This document shows positions 7,978-15,378 of a DNA stretch of 64,000 nt, one piece after another (within the stretch, counting starts at the first letter, position 1; each line of letters opens with the position of its first letter). Location: positions 62,001-126,000 of the forward strand of contig NZ_JBGJKZ010000003.1 of the NCBI RefSeq assembly GCF_041359055.1. Reading direction: 5' to 3'. A program made the position numbers and the translations under genes. The notes under the pieces were generated by a model, which was not told the DNA's origin, searched no databases, and saw only the letters and a program-made list of their open reading frames with translations. Origin of the DNA: Paenalcaligenes hominis_A. GTDB taxonomy: Bacteria > Pseudomonadota > Gammaproteobacteria > Burkholderiales > Burkholderiaceae_B.

Positions 7978-8871
7978 TTACTCGTTCTCGTCAGCAGGGA
8001 AACGATTCCAGCCTAATTTTTGCCTCAGGGTAGAAAAAAAGCTATAGCCCTCGGGGTGAATAAAGCGCACTGTGTTTTGAGCGCGACGAATATCGATCCG
8101 GTCACCAGGTTGGCAGTCAGATAAAGTTTGCATATCGAAGTGTACACTGGCCCCTGATTGCACTCGACCTAGAGTGGTAATGGTAAGACTTAATGTGCTG
8201 GTGCCAGGTACAACCACAGGGCGATTAGATAAAGTCTGGGGTGCTACAGGTACTAAGAGTAAGGCGTCTAAGGTTGGGTATAATATAGGCCCATTGGCTG
8301 CAAGAGCATAGGCGGTAGAACCCGTGGGGGTTGAGATAACCACCCCGTCTGCGCGCTGACGATGCATGAAGTTGCCGTCTAGCTCTACACTTAGTTCAAT
8401 CAAGCCACCACGCCCAGCGCGATTAATGACAATATCATTAAGAGCTATACCTGAGTAAAGGGTTTGGTCACCGCGTACAATACGACCTTCAAGTAAACTG
8501 CGCTCTTCGAGCGTATAGTGTCCTTGAATAACACTAGCCACGGCTTCATGGGCATTTTTTAATGGTATATCAGTAATAAAACCCAGACGGCCATGGTTAA
8601 TACCGATTAACGGCACACTGTAGTTAGCCAGTTTGCGTGCGGCTCCAATCATGGTGCCATCACCGCCCATAATAACGGCCAAATCTGCACTGGCACCGAT
8701 TTCATCATAACTGCGGGTGGCCATATCGCTAATGCCTGCATAGCGCGCTGTATCGGCCTCAATAATGACCTGACAGCCAGCCTGTTGTAAGGTTTGGGCT
8801 AAGGCACGCACAGGTGCATCTAAGCCACTATCTTGATAGCGACCAATAATAGCTACCGATTTAAAGTGCAT
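7978..8871 (-). CDS. nadK: NAD kinase
   Basis: Phosphorylates NAD to NADP using ATP; cytoplasmic and the source of cellular NADP. 297 residues. GGDGT motif at 69-73 with the catalytic Asp, followed by GINHGRLGFITD and the second conserved segment GVVISTPTGSTAYALAANGP. First gene of the nadK-recN operon, divergent from hrcA. Confidence 0.95.
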   Translation of the reverse strand: MHFKSVAIIGRYQDSGLDAPVRALAQTLQQAGCQVIIEADTARYAGISDMATRSYDEIGASADLAVIMGGDGTMIGAARKLANYSVPLIGINHGRLGFITDIPLKNAHEAVASVIQGHYTLEERSLLEGRIVRGDQTLYSGIALNDIVINRAGRGGLIELSVELDGNFMHRQRADGVVISTPTGSTAYALAANGPILYPTLDALLLVPVAPQTLSNRPVVVPGTSTLSLTITTLGRVQSGASVHFDMQTLSDCQPGDRIDIRRAQNTVRFIHPEGYSFFSTLRQKLGWNRFPADENE

Positions 8872-8972
8872 GGGGTGTGACCTTGTGATGTGTTAGATAA
8901 TAATTAGTTAGAATTATAAAGGCGCAACGGTTTTTTTGTTGCCTTAGAAAGCGTATCTGAACGCCAACCCTA

Positions 8973-8978
8973 TATATT
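8973..8978 (+). promoter_or_regulatory. TATATT box immediately before hrcA
   Basis: A -10-like hexamer ends 7 nt before the hrcA ATG at 8986, and the leader shows no ribosome-binding site. The spacing equals that at fur. No clear -35 is visible. Confidence 0.35.
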
Positions 8979-8985
8979 TAATACT

Positions 8986-9993
8986 ATGGATGATAGAGCG
9001 AGTGCATTACTGAATGTCCTGATTGAACGTTATATTGTGGACGGTCAGCCGGTAGGGTCTAAGACTCTATCCCAAGTGGTGGATTTGTCTCCGGCCACGA
9101 TTCGCAATGTAATGGCTGATCTTGAGGACTTGGGCTTAATTCAAAGTCCCCATACGTCGGCAGGACGTATTCCTACCCCGCAAGGGTATCGTATTTTTGT
9201 TGATCAGTTGTTAGCCGTGCCGCGTCACGAGCTCTGCATAGCTAGCTCATTAAGCCAGCAGTTGCCTGTGCACGAGCCTGCTAAAGCGGTCAGCTCGGCG
9301 GCAGATTTACTTTCTAATCTATCGCAATTTGTGGGTGTGGTGTTAGCGCCCAAACGGGCTCAAACGTTTAAGCAAATTGATTTTATTCGGTTATCGAATA
9401 AACGTGTTTTGCTTATTATTGTGACACCTAGTGGTGATGTACAAAACCGCATCTTGTTTGTATCACGCGACTACAAAGAGCACGAACTGATTGAAGCCAG
9501 TAATTTTTTTAATCAACACTTTTCTGGTTTGTCTTTTGCTCAAGTGCGAGAAGCCTTGTCGCTAGAGTTGTCTTCGTTACGACATGATATTTCACGGCTT
9601 ATGCAAGCAGCCGTAGAGGCGGGTGAGTCCGAGGAAAGTAGTGCCGAGGCAGTGGTTTTGTCCGGTGAAAGTAAGTTTTTAAACGTCAGTGAAATGGTGG
9701 CTAATATGGACCGCTTGCGCCATTTGTTTGATTTGTTTGAAAAGAAAACCGATTGGCTGCACTTGCTTGATAGCTCGCGTCAAGGTCAAGGGGTGCAAAT
9801 TTATATTGGTGGCGATTCGCAAATGGTGCCTCTTGAAGATGTGTCTGTGGTGACTGCGCCGTATGGTGCTGATGGGCAGGTCTTAGGTACTTTGGGCGTA
9901 ATAGGGCCTTCGCGTATGGCTTACGATAAAGTGATACCGATTGTAGACATTACCGCTCGCATGTTATCCAATGCCCTCAGCCATAACTCTTAA
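8986..9993 (+). CDS. hrcA: Heat-inducible transcription repressor HrcA
   Basis: Represses class I heat-shock genes by binding CIRCE operators. 335 residues; N-terminal winged helix (MDDRASALLNVLIERYI, then VGSKTLS, SPATIRNVMADLEDLGLI, HTSAGRIPT) followed by a GAF-like C-terminal domain (IYIGGD, about 267-272). I see no CIRCE repeat near grpE or dnaK, so its target (usually groES-groEL) is probably outside the window. The next gene, hemH, starts 12 nt later. Confidence 0.94.
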   Translation: MDDRASALLNVLIERYIVDGQPVGSKTLSQVVDLSPATIRNVMADLEDLGLIQSPHTSAGRIPTPQGYRIFVDQLLAVPRHELCIASSLSQQLPVHEPAKAVSSAADLLSNLSQFVGVVLAPKRAQTFKQIDFIRLSNKRVLLIIVTPSGDVQNRILFVSRDYKEHELIEASNFFNQHFSGLSFAQVREALSLELSSLRHDISRLMQAAVEAGESEESSAEAVVLSGESKFLNVSEMVANMDRLRHLFDLFEKKTDWLHLLDSSRQGQGVQIYIGGDSQMVPLEDVSVVTAPYGADGQVLGTLGVIGPSRMAYDKVIPIVDITARMLSNALSHNS

Positions 9994-10005
9994 ATATAGT
10001 GAACT

Positions 10006-11079
10006 ATGAGTCCCAAGAAATATTACGGGGAACAGCCCGATGAGACGTTGTTAGACGCTCAAATCCGCAGTCAAGATAGCCCTAAAGTAGGCGTGCTTCT
10101 AGTTAACTTGGGAACACCCAACACTCCAACCGCTAAAGACATACGACGTTATTTGGCAGAGTTTTTGTCTGACCAGCGTGTGGTGGAAATGCCGCCTATT
10201 TTTTGGCAGATAATCTTACGGGGTTTTGTCTTGCCTTTCAGGCCTAAAAAGTTGGTGTCTAAATATGAGTCCATTTGGCTCGAACAGGGCTCGCCGCTAG
10301 CAGTCTATAGTCAGGCTCAAGCTAATTTGCTTGAGACCCAGCTGCAAACACGGGGTGTAGCCATACCAGTGCGCCTTGCTATGCGTTATGGCGATCCGGC
10401 AATGCACTCTGTATTAAATGAATTAAGTGCTATGGGGTGCGAGCGCATCTTAATGGTGCCTTTGTATCCACAGTACGCGGCTAGCACTACTGCGACGGCA
10501 GTGGATGAGCTGAATCGTTATGTGGCCATGCGCCGTAATCAGCCAGAAACCCGATATATTAAAAGTTACTGCCAAGACCCTGGATATATTCAGCCTTTGG
10601 TGCAAAGCATCGAGCGTTACTGGACCCATAACCAAAAACCACAACGGCTATTACTAAGCTTTCATGGGGTGCCGCGTCGAACAGTAGTAGCTGGCGATCC
10701 GTACTACCGTGAATGTATGTTAACCACAGCCGCAGTGCGAGATGCGCTCAAAGCGCATGACGTACCCGTGTATGCTAGCTTCCAAAGTCGTTTTGGGGCC
10801 GAGCGCTGGTTAGAACCCTACACCGAGCCTACCTTACGCCAGTGGGCCAAAGAAGGGGTCGAGTCGGTTCATGTAGTCTGCCCCGGATTCTTGGCGGACT
10901 GCTTAGAAACGCTAGAGGAAATTCAAATGGAATGCCACGATGCCTTTCTTGAGGATGGGGGAAAGCATTTTTCCTATATCCCTTGCTTAAATGATGATGC
11001 AGCGTGGATTAGTGGGTTGTGTGATATTGTGCTGCATCAGTTAAGTGGTTGGGATTTACCCCCGCATGCGACGGCTTAA
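10006..11079 (+). CDS. hemH: Ferrochelatase
   Basis: Inserts Fe2+ into protoporphyrin IX, the last step of protohaem synthesis, at the inner membrane. 357 residues. Motif LSFHGVPRR contains the conserved metal-site His220; VCPGFLADCLETLEEI supplies Glu301. The start has no ribosome-binding site, but TATAGT (9995-10000) sits 5 nt before it and hrcA ends 12 nt upstream. Translation may be coupled to hrcA or may start from a near-leaderless transcript. Confidence 0.94.
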   Translation: MSPKKYYGEQPDETLLDAQIRSQDSPKVGVLLVNLGTPNTPTAKDIRRYLAEFLSDQRVVEMPPIFWQIILRGFVLPFRPKKLVSKYESIWLEQGSPLAVYSQAQANLLETQLQTRGVAIPVRLAMRYGDPAMHSVLNELSAMGCERILMVPLYPQYAASTTATAVDELNRYVAMRRNQPETRYIKSYCQDPGYIQPLVQSIERYWTHNQKPQRLLLSFHGVPRRTVVAGDPYYRECMLTTAAVRDALKAHDVPVYASFQSRFGAERWLEPYTEPTLRQWAKEGVESVHVVCPGFLADCLETLEEIQMECHDAFLEDGGKHFSYIPCLNDDAAWISGLCDIVLHQLSGWDLPPHATA

Positions 11080-11206
11080 CCCAATCCAAAACAGGTTGAC
11101 GCCATTGGGTACCGTACCGCCGTTTATAACAGGGTTTTCTGAGTCGGTTATGCCTACCCATGCCGCATTTGCTCAAGCATATCGTCGCATTCAAAATCAG
11201 TTTTAA
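11066..11206 (+). CDS. Possible 46-residue ORF or gene remnant
   Basis: An ATG inside the 3' end of hemH opens a frame of 46 residues ending QAYRRIQNQF. The segment GTVPPFITGFSE followed by MPTHAAFAQAY looks protein-like rather than random, perhaps the last part of a lost enzyme such as an alpha/beta hydrolase. There is no ribosome-binding site. It is either a small coupled gene or the remnant of a gene that once stood between hemH and grpE. I cannot assign a family. Confidence 0.25.
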   Translation: MRRLNPIQNRLTPLGTVPPFITGFSESVMPTHAAFAQAYRRIQNQF

Positions 11207-11235
11207 TAAGCGGATTTAAAAAGTGTAGATCAACA

Positions 11236-11263
11236 CTTGAAGTGGGGGCGTTGGCCCCCATCT
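11236..11263 (+). promoter_or_regulatory. Sigma-32 heat-shock promoter of grpE
   Basis: CTTGAA (11236-11241), a 14-nt spacer, and CCCCATCT (11256-11263), an essentially perfect match to the sigma-32 consensus CTTGAAA-N13-15-CCCCATNT. The spacer and -10 also form a G5/C5 inverted repeat. Confidence 0.9.
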
Positions 11264-11305
11264 TATTTCTTATTGCATTTCATTTAATTTATCGTGGAGA
11301 AAGTT

Positions 11306-11893
11306 ATGTCCGCACCGAAGCAGCCACAGGATCCTACTCAAGACACTTCCCCAGAGACCGAGCAGTCCGAAACTCAGTCTCAGACAGAGGAGTTATTGAC
11401 AGATGCTAACGACGAGACCCTCCAATTTCCTCAAGAAACAAATCTAGAGGCCGAGCTTTCAGAGACTCAGGCCAAAGTGGCAGAGTATTACGATCAACTG
11501 TTACGAGCCAAGGCCGAGATGGAAAATATTCGTCGTCGTGCTACAGAGGATGTGGCTAAAGCGCGTAAATTTGCGGTAGAAAGCTTTGCAGAAAGCTTGA
11601 TTCCTGTACGTGATAGTCTAGAGGCCGCATTGGCTCAAGAAACACAGACTATCGAGGTGCTATCTGAAGGGGTGGAAACCACACTGCGCCAGCTAAACAG
11701 TGCTTTTGAGCGTCATAAGCTGGTAGAGATCGCTCCTGAGGTCGGAGACAAATTCGATCCACACAATCATCAAGCCATTTCAGCAATCCCCTCCGAGCAC
11801 CCTAAAGACACCGTAGCGCAAGTTTTACAAAAAGGGTATGCCTTATCCGACCGTGTTTTGCGTCCCGCCTTAGTAATGGTGTCGGCAGGTTAA
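11306..11893 (+). CDS. grpE: Nucleotide exchange factor GrpE
   Basis: Releases ADP from DnaK in the chaperone cycle; cytoplasmic dimer. 195 residues from the ATG at 11306. An upstream GTG (11294) in frame would place the ribosome-binding site GGAG inside the coding region, so ATG is preferred. Acidic Gln/Glu-rich N-terminus (1-50), a long dimerisation helix (about 50-105, with RAKAEMENIRRRA), then the beta domain with the signature HNHQAIS and DRVLRPALVMVS. First gene of the grpE-dnaK-dnaJ heat-shock cluster. Confidence 0.95.
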   Translation: MSAPKQPQDPTQDTSPETEQSETQSQTEELLTDANDETLQFPQETNLEAELSETQAKVAEYYDQLLRAKAEMENIRRRATEDVAKARKFAVESFAESLIPVRDSLEAALAQETQTIEVLSEGVETTLRQLNSAFERHKLVEIAPEVGDKFDPHNHQAISAIPSEHPKDTVAQVLQKGYALSDRVLRPALVMVSAG

Positions 11894-11910
11894 TTTTTGT
11901 TTTTTAAAGA

Positions 11911-11938
11911 CTTGAAATAATAAAACTCTACCCCATAT
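11911..11938 (+). promoter_or_regulatory. Sigma-32 heat-shock promoter of dnaK
   Basis: CTTGAA (11911-11916), 14-nt spacer, CCCCATAT (11931-11938). It matches the sigma-32 consensus perfectly and gives a leader of about 55 nt. Confidence 0.92.
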
Positions 11939-11960
11939 GGGTATTAACTAATTAAATTTC

Positions 11961-11981
11961 TGCGGTTTGCCTTAAACCGCA
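11961..11981 (+). promoter_or_regulatory. Hairpin in the dnaK 5' leader
   Basis: TGCGGTTT (11961-11968) pairs with AAACCGCA (11974-11981) around a 5-nt loop, ending 19 nt before the dnaK ATG and just upstream of the ribosome-binding site AGGA. It could stabilise the mRNA or tune translation. No T-run follows, so it is not a terminator. Confidence 0.5.
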
Positions 11982-12000
11982 TTCAGGCTAGGAATAAAAA

Positions 12001-13911
12001 ATGAGCAAAATTATTGGTATCGACTTAGGAACCACGAACAGCTGTGTGTCTGTTCAAGAGGGTGACCAAATTCGTATTATTGAAAATGCTGAAGGTGGTC
12101 GCACCACGCCTTCCATCGTGGCATACATGGACGATGGCGAAGTATTAGCTGGTGCGCCTGCTAAACGTCAAGCTGTAACCAACCCTACAAATACTATTTT
12201 TGCGGTAAAACGCTTGATCGGTCGTCGTTTTGACGAGAAAGCAGTACAAGACGACATCAGCAAAATGCCTTATAAAATTATCAAGGCTGACAATGGTGAC
12301 GCATGGGTAGAAGCCCAAGGTAAAGCCTTAGCTCCCCAACAAGTTTCTGCCGATATTCTTCGCAAAATGAAGAAAACAGCAGAAGATTATCTTGGTGAAG
12401 AAGTCACTGAAGCGGTTATTACCGTTCCTGCTTATTTCAACGACAGTCAGCGTCAGGCAACCAAAGACGCCGGTCGTATTGCTGGTCTTGATGTTAAACG
12501 TATTATTAACGAGCCGACTGCAGCAGCATTGGCTTTTGGTCTAGATAAAGCGGCCAAGGGCGATAGCAAAATTGCTGTGTATGACTTGGGTGGCGGTACG
12601 TTTGACGTTTCCATTATTGAAATCGCCGATATCGATGGTGAAAAGCAGTTTGAAGTGCTTTCTACTAACGGCGACACTTTCTTAGGTGGCGAAGACTTTG
12701 ACCAGCGCATCATTGACTACATTATTGATGAGTTCAAAAAAGAAAGCGGTGCAGACCTATCCAAAGATGTTTTAGCTCTACAGCGCCTAAAAGAAGCCGC
12801 TGAAAAAGCAAAAATCGAATTATCTTCTACTACGCAGACAGAGATCAACTTGCCTTATATCACGGCAGATGCCTCTGGTCCTAAGCACCTAAACTTGAAA
12901 ATCACACGTGCGAAACTAGAAGCATTGGTGGATGATCTTATCGAGCGCTCTCTCGAGCCTTGCCGCACAGCCATTAAAGATGCGGGCGTGAAAGTATCTG
13001 ATATTCACGATGTGATCTTGGTTGGTGGTATGACCCGCATGCCAAAGGTTCAGGAAAAAGTTAAAGAGTTCTTTGGGCGTGAGCCTCGTCGTGATGTGAA
13101 CCCAGACGAAGCGGTTGCTACAGGTGCTGCGATCCAAGGTTCTGTGTTATCTGGTGACCGTTCTGACGTATTGCTATTAGACGTAACACCCCTTTCCTTA
13201 GGTATTGAAACCTTAGGTGGTGTGATGACTAAAATGATTCAGAAAAACACCACAATTCCTACTCGTCACTCACAAGTGTTCTCTACTGCAGACGATAACC
13301 AGCCTGCGGTGACCATTAAAGTGTTCCAAGGCGAGCGTGAAATTGCAGCAGGTAACAAAGCGCTAGGCGAGTTCAACCTAGAGGGTATTCCACCTTCACG
13401 TCGTGGTGAGCCTCAGATTGAAGTAACCTTTGATATTGATGCAAACGGTATCTTGAATGTATCGGCTAAAGATAAAGGTACAGGTAAAGAAAACAAAATC
13501 ACTATTAAAGCCAGCTCTGGTTTGTCCGAGGAAGAAGTACAACGCATGGTGGCTGATGCCGAGGCGCACGCTGAGGACGACCGTCGCATTGCCGAGTTAG
13601 CTACAGCTCGTAATCAGGCTGAAGCCTTAGTTCACTCTACTCGTAAATCGCTTGAAGAGCATGGCGATAAAGTTGATGCAGAGACCAAAGCCAATATCGA
13701 AACCGCTGTGACCGAACTAGAAACAGCCAGCAAAGGTGACGACAAAGCTGAGATCGATGCCAAGACCGAAGCCCTAGCGACAGCAGCACAAAAGCTGGGT
13801 GAAGCAATCTACGCTGATATGCAAGCACAACAAGGCGGCCAAGCTGAGGCTCAGCCTTCTGCAGACGATAACGTGGTTGATGCCGACTTCAAAGAAGTTA
13901 AACGTGACTAA
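12001..13911 (+). CDS. dnaK: Molecular chaperone DnaK (Hsp70)
   Basis: ATP-dependent Hsp70 that binds exposed hydrophobic segments of client proteins with DnaJ and GrpE. 636 residues. N-terminal ATPase begins MSKIIGIDLGTTNSCV, with signature VYDLGGGTFDVSI and the VILVGGMTRMPKVQ motif. A substrate-binding domain (about 390-505) and a helical lid follow, and the tail ends in an acidic EEVD-like region (VVDADFKEV). AGGA before the ATG. Transcribed from its own sigma-32 promoter and probably also by read-through from grpE. Confidence 0.97.
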   Translation: MSKIIGIDLGTTNSCVSVQEGDQIRIIENAEGGRTTPSIVAYMDDGEVLAGAPAKRQAVTNPTNTIFAVKRLIGRRFDEKAVQDDISKMPYKIIKADNGDAWVEAQGKALAPQQVSADILRKMKKTAEDYLGEEVTEAVITVPAYFNDSQRQATKDAGRIAGLDVKRIINEPTAAALAFGLDKAAKGDSKIAVYDLGGGTFDVSIIEIADIDGEKQFEVLSTNGDTFLGGEDFDQRIIDYIIDEFKKESGADLSKDVLALQRLKEAAEKAKIELSSTTQTEINLPYITADASGPKHLNLKITRAKLEALVDDLIERSLEPCRTAIKDAGVKVSDIHDVILVGGMTRMPKVQEKVKEFFGREPRRDVNPDEAVATGAAIQGSVLSGDRSDVLLLDVTPLSLGIETLGGVMTKMIQKNTTIPTRHSQVFSTADDNQPAVTIKVFQGEREIAAGNKALGEFNLEGIPPSRRGEPQIEVTFDIDANGILNVSAKDKGTGKENKITIKASSGLSEEEVQRMVADAEAHAEDDRRIAELATARNQAEALVHSTRKSLEEHGDKVDAETKANIETAVTELETASKGDDKAEIDAKTEALATAAQKLGEAIYADMQAQQGGQAEAQPSADDNVVDADFKEVKRD

Positions 13912-13937
13912 TTCTCTGCAGTAGCGATGTGGGATGG

Positions 13938-13969
13938 GCCCGGTTTCTGAGCAAAATCAGAGATCGGGC
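13938..13969 (+). terminator. Long intergenic hairpin between dnaK and dnaJ
   Basis: A 13-bp stem with two G-T pairs (13938-13950 with 13957-13969, loop GCAAAA), with only a weak T-rich stretch after it. It probably acts as a partial terminator or 3' stabiliser that keeps dnaJ expression below dnaK. No separate sigma-32 promoter is visible for dnaJ. Confidence 0.55.
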
Positions 13970-14009
13970 TGTCTTGTTACTGTCCTAGCCAATTACGCTG
14001 GAAGTCATT

Positions 14010-15143
14010 ATGGCAAAACGCGATTTTTATGAAGTTTTGGGCTTAGCAAAAAATGCCTCTAAAGAGGACATTCGTAAAGCCTATCGCAAATTAGCGATGA
14101 AATACCATCCGGATCGTAATCCGGATAGTAAAGAAGCCGAAGATAAATTTAAAGAAGTCAAAGAAGCCTACGAGGTTCTCTACGATGATGAGAAACGTAG
14201 TGCCTATGACCGTTTTGGTCATGCCGGAGTCGATCCCAATGGTATGGGTGGCATGGGTGGAATGGGCGGCATGGGTGGTGCTGATTTTGCTGACGCCTTT
14301 GGGGATATTTTCGGTGATTTGTTTGGCGGTGGTCGCCGAGGTGGCGGCGGTCCGCGTGTACAACGTGGTGCTGATTTACGCTACTCACTAGAGATTAGTC
14401 TTGAGCAAGCGGCTACCGGCTTTGATACGGAAATTCGAGTCCCTAGCTGGGAAAACTGTGATGTCTGCGATGGTTCTGGTGCCAAACCAGGCACGTCGCC
14501 TCGTACATGTACTACATGTAATGGGGCAGGTGCGGTTCGTATGCAGCAGGGCTTTTTCAGTGTGCAGCAAACATGTCCTACTTGTCACGGTACAGGTCAA
14601 GAAATTACCGATCCTTGTACTGCATGTGATGGGGTAGGTCGAGTACGCAAAACCAAAACACTGCAGGTTAATATTCCTGCTGGTATTGATGATGGTATGC
14701 GAATTCGCTCCGCTGGTAACGGCGAGCCCGGGGCAAATGGTGGCCCTCCCGGAGACCTCTATGTGGAAATTCATCTTAAAGCGCATGGTATTTTCGAGCG
14801 TGAAGGGGATGATCTACATTGCAGTCTGCCTATTCCCTTTACAACCGCAGCGCTAGGTGGTGAGGTCGAGGTTCCTACTTTAACAGGCCGTGGCGCAATT
14901 ACCATTCCTGAAGGCACCCAAGCTGGCAAGGTATTTCGTTTACGTGGGAAAGGGATCAAAGGCTTACGCTCAAGTTATCCAGGCGACTTGTACTGCCATG
15001 TTCAGGTAGAAACGCCCGTGCGATTGACTGATGAGCAAAAACAATTGCTGCGTCAGTTCGAAGAATCATTGTCGTCAGGTGGGGAAAAGCATTCCCCCAA
15101 GACTGAATCTTGGACCGACAAGGTGAAAGGTTTTTTTTCTTAG
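14010..15143 (+). CDS. dnaJ: Co-chaperone DnaJ (Hsp40)
   Basis: Stimulates DnaK ATPase and delivers clients. 377 residues, class A Hsp40. J-domain with HPD at 33-35; a Gly-rich linker carrying tandem GGM repeats (about 77-90) followed by GDIFGDLFGGG. The zinc domain has four CxxCxGxG-type motifs (CDVCDGSG, CTTCNGAG, CPTCHGTG, CTACDGVG), then the C-terminal beta domains. GGAAG precedes the ATG. Last gene of the heat-shock cluster. Confidence 0.97.
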   Translation: MAKRDFYEVLGLAKNASKEDIRKAYRKLAMKYHPDRNPDSKEAEDKFKEVKEAYEVLYDDEKRSAYDRFGHAGVDPNGMGGMGGMGGMGGADFADAFGDIFGDLFGGGRRGGGGPRVQRGADLRYSLEISLEQAATGFDTEIRVPSWENCDVCDGSGAKPGTSPRTCTTCNGAGAVRMQQGFFSVQQTCPTCHGTGQEITDPCTACDGVGRVRKTKTLQVNIPAGIDDGMRIRSAGNGEPGANGGPPGDLYVEIHLKAHGIFEREGDDLHCSLPIPFTTAALGGEVEVPTLTGRGAITIPEGTQAGKVFRLRGKGIKGLRSSYPGDLYCHVQVETPVRLTDEQKQLLRQFEESLSSGGEKHSPKTESWTDKVKGFFS

Positions 15144-15194
15144 GTCCTCAAAAGCGCCCACGTTGGCGTGAACCTAAGGACTAAGTCAATGCCT

Positions 15195-15230
15195 AAAGCC
15201 CCCACTCGTTTTTTTACGGTCGGGGGCTTT
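15195..15230 (+). terminator. Terminator after dnaJ
   Basis: AAAGCCCCC (15195-15203) pairs with GGGGGCTTT (15222-15230) around an 18-nt T-rich loop; a short T-rich stretch follows. It closes the grpE-dnaK-dnaJ cluster. Confidence 0.75.
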
Positions 15231-15325
15231 ATACTTTATAAAGATTGGTTCTATATGCTTTTTACCAATCGATATAAAGAACCGTTTCTATATTCTATAA
15301 AATGAAGATAAAACCAAATCAATAT

Positions 15326-15363
15326 ACCGCCACGCTATGTAGCAAAGTAGGTGGCGGTTTTTT
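15326..15363 (+). terminator. Terminator-like hairpin 15 nt before the monooxygenase start; likely attenuator
   Basis: ACCGCCAC (15326-15333) and GTGGCGGT (15351-15358) form an 8-bp GC-rich stem with a 17-nt loop, followed by T6. Only 15 nt separate the T-run from the ATG at 15379, too little for a promoter, so transcripts of the downstream operon must pass through it. This makes a conditional attenuator in the operon leader likely, although it might simply be a second stop for dnaJ read-through. The upstream sequence (15240-15325) is AT-rich with repeated TTCTATA motifs; no recognised riboswitch class is apparent. Confidence 0.6.
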
Positions 15364-15378
15364 ATTCGAAGCACACCT

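Noticed and set aside
8872..8985. CIRCE operator in the nadK-hrcA gap
   Set aside because: No TTAGCACTC/GAGTGCTAA repeat is present there or before grpE or dnaK.
14158..14786. Several long frames opposite dnaJ
   Set aside because: They are shadows of the repetitive Gly/Cys codons of dnaJ, with His/Thr-rich, low-complexity translations.
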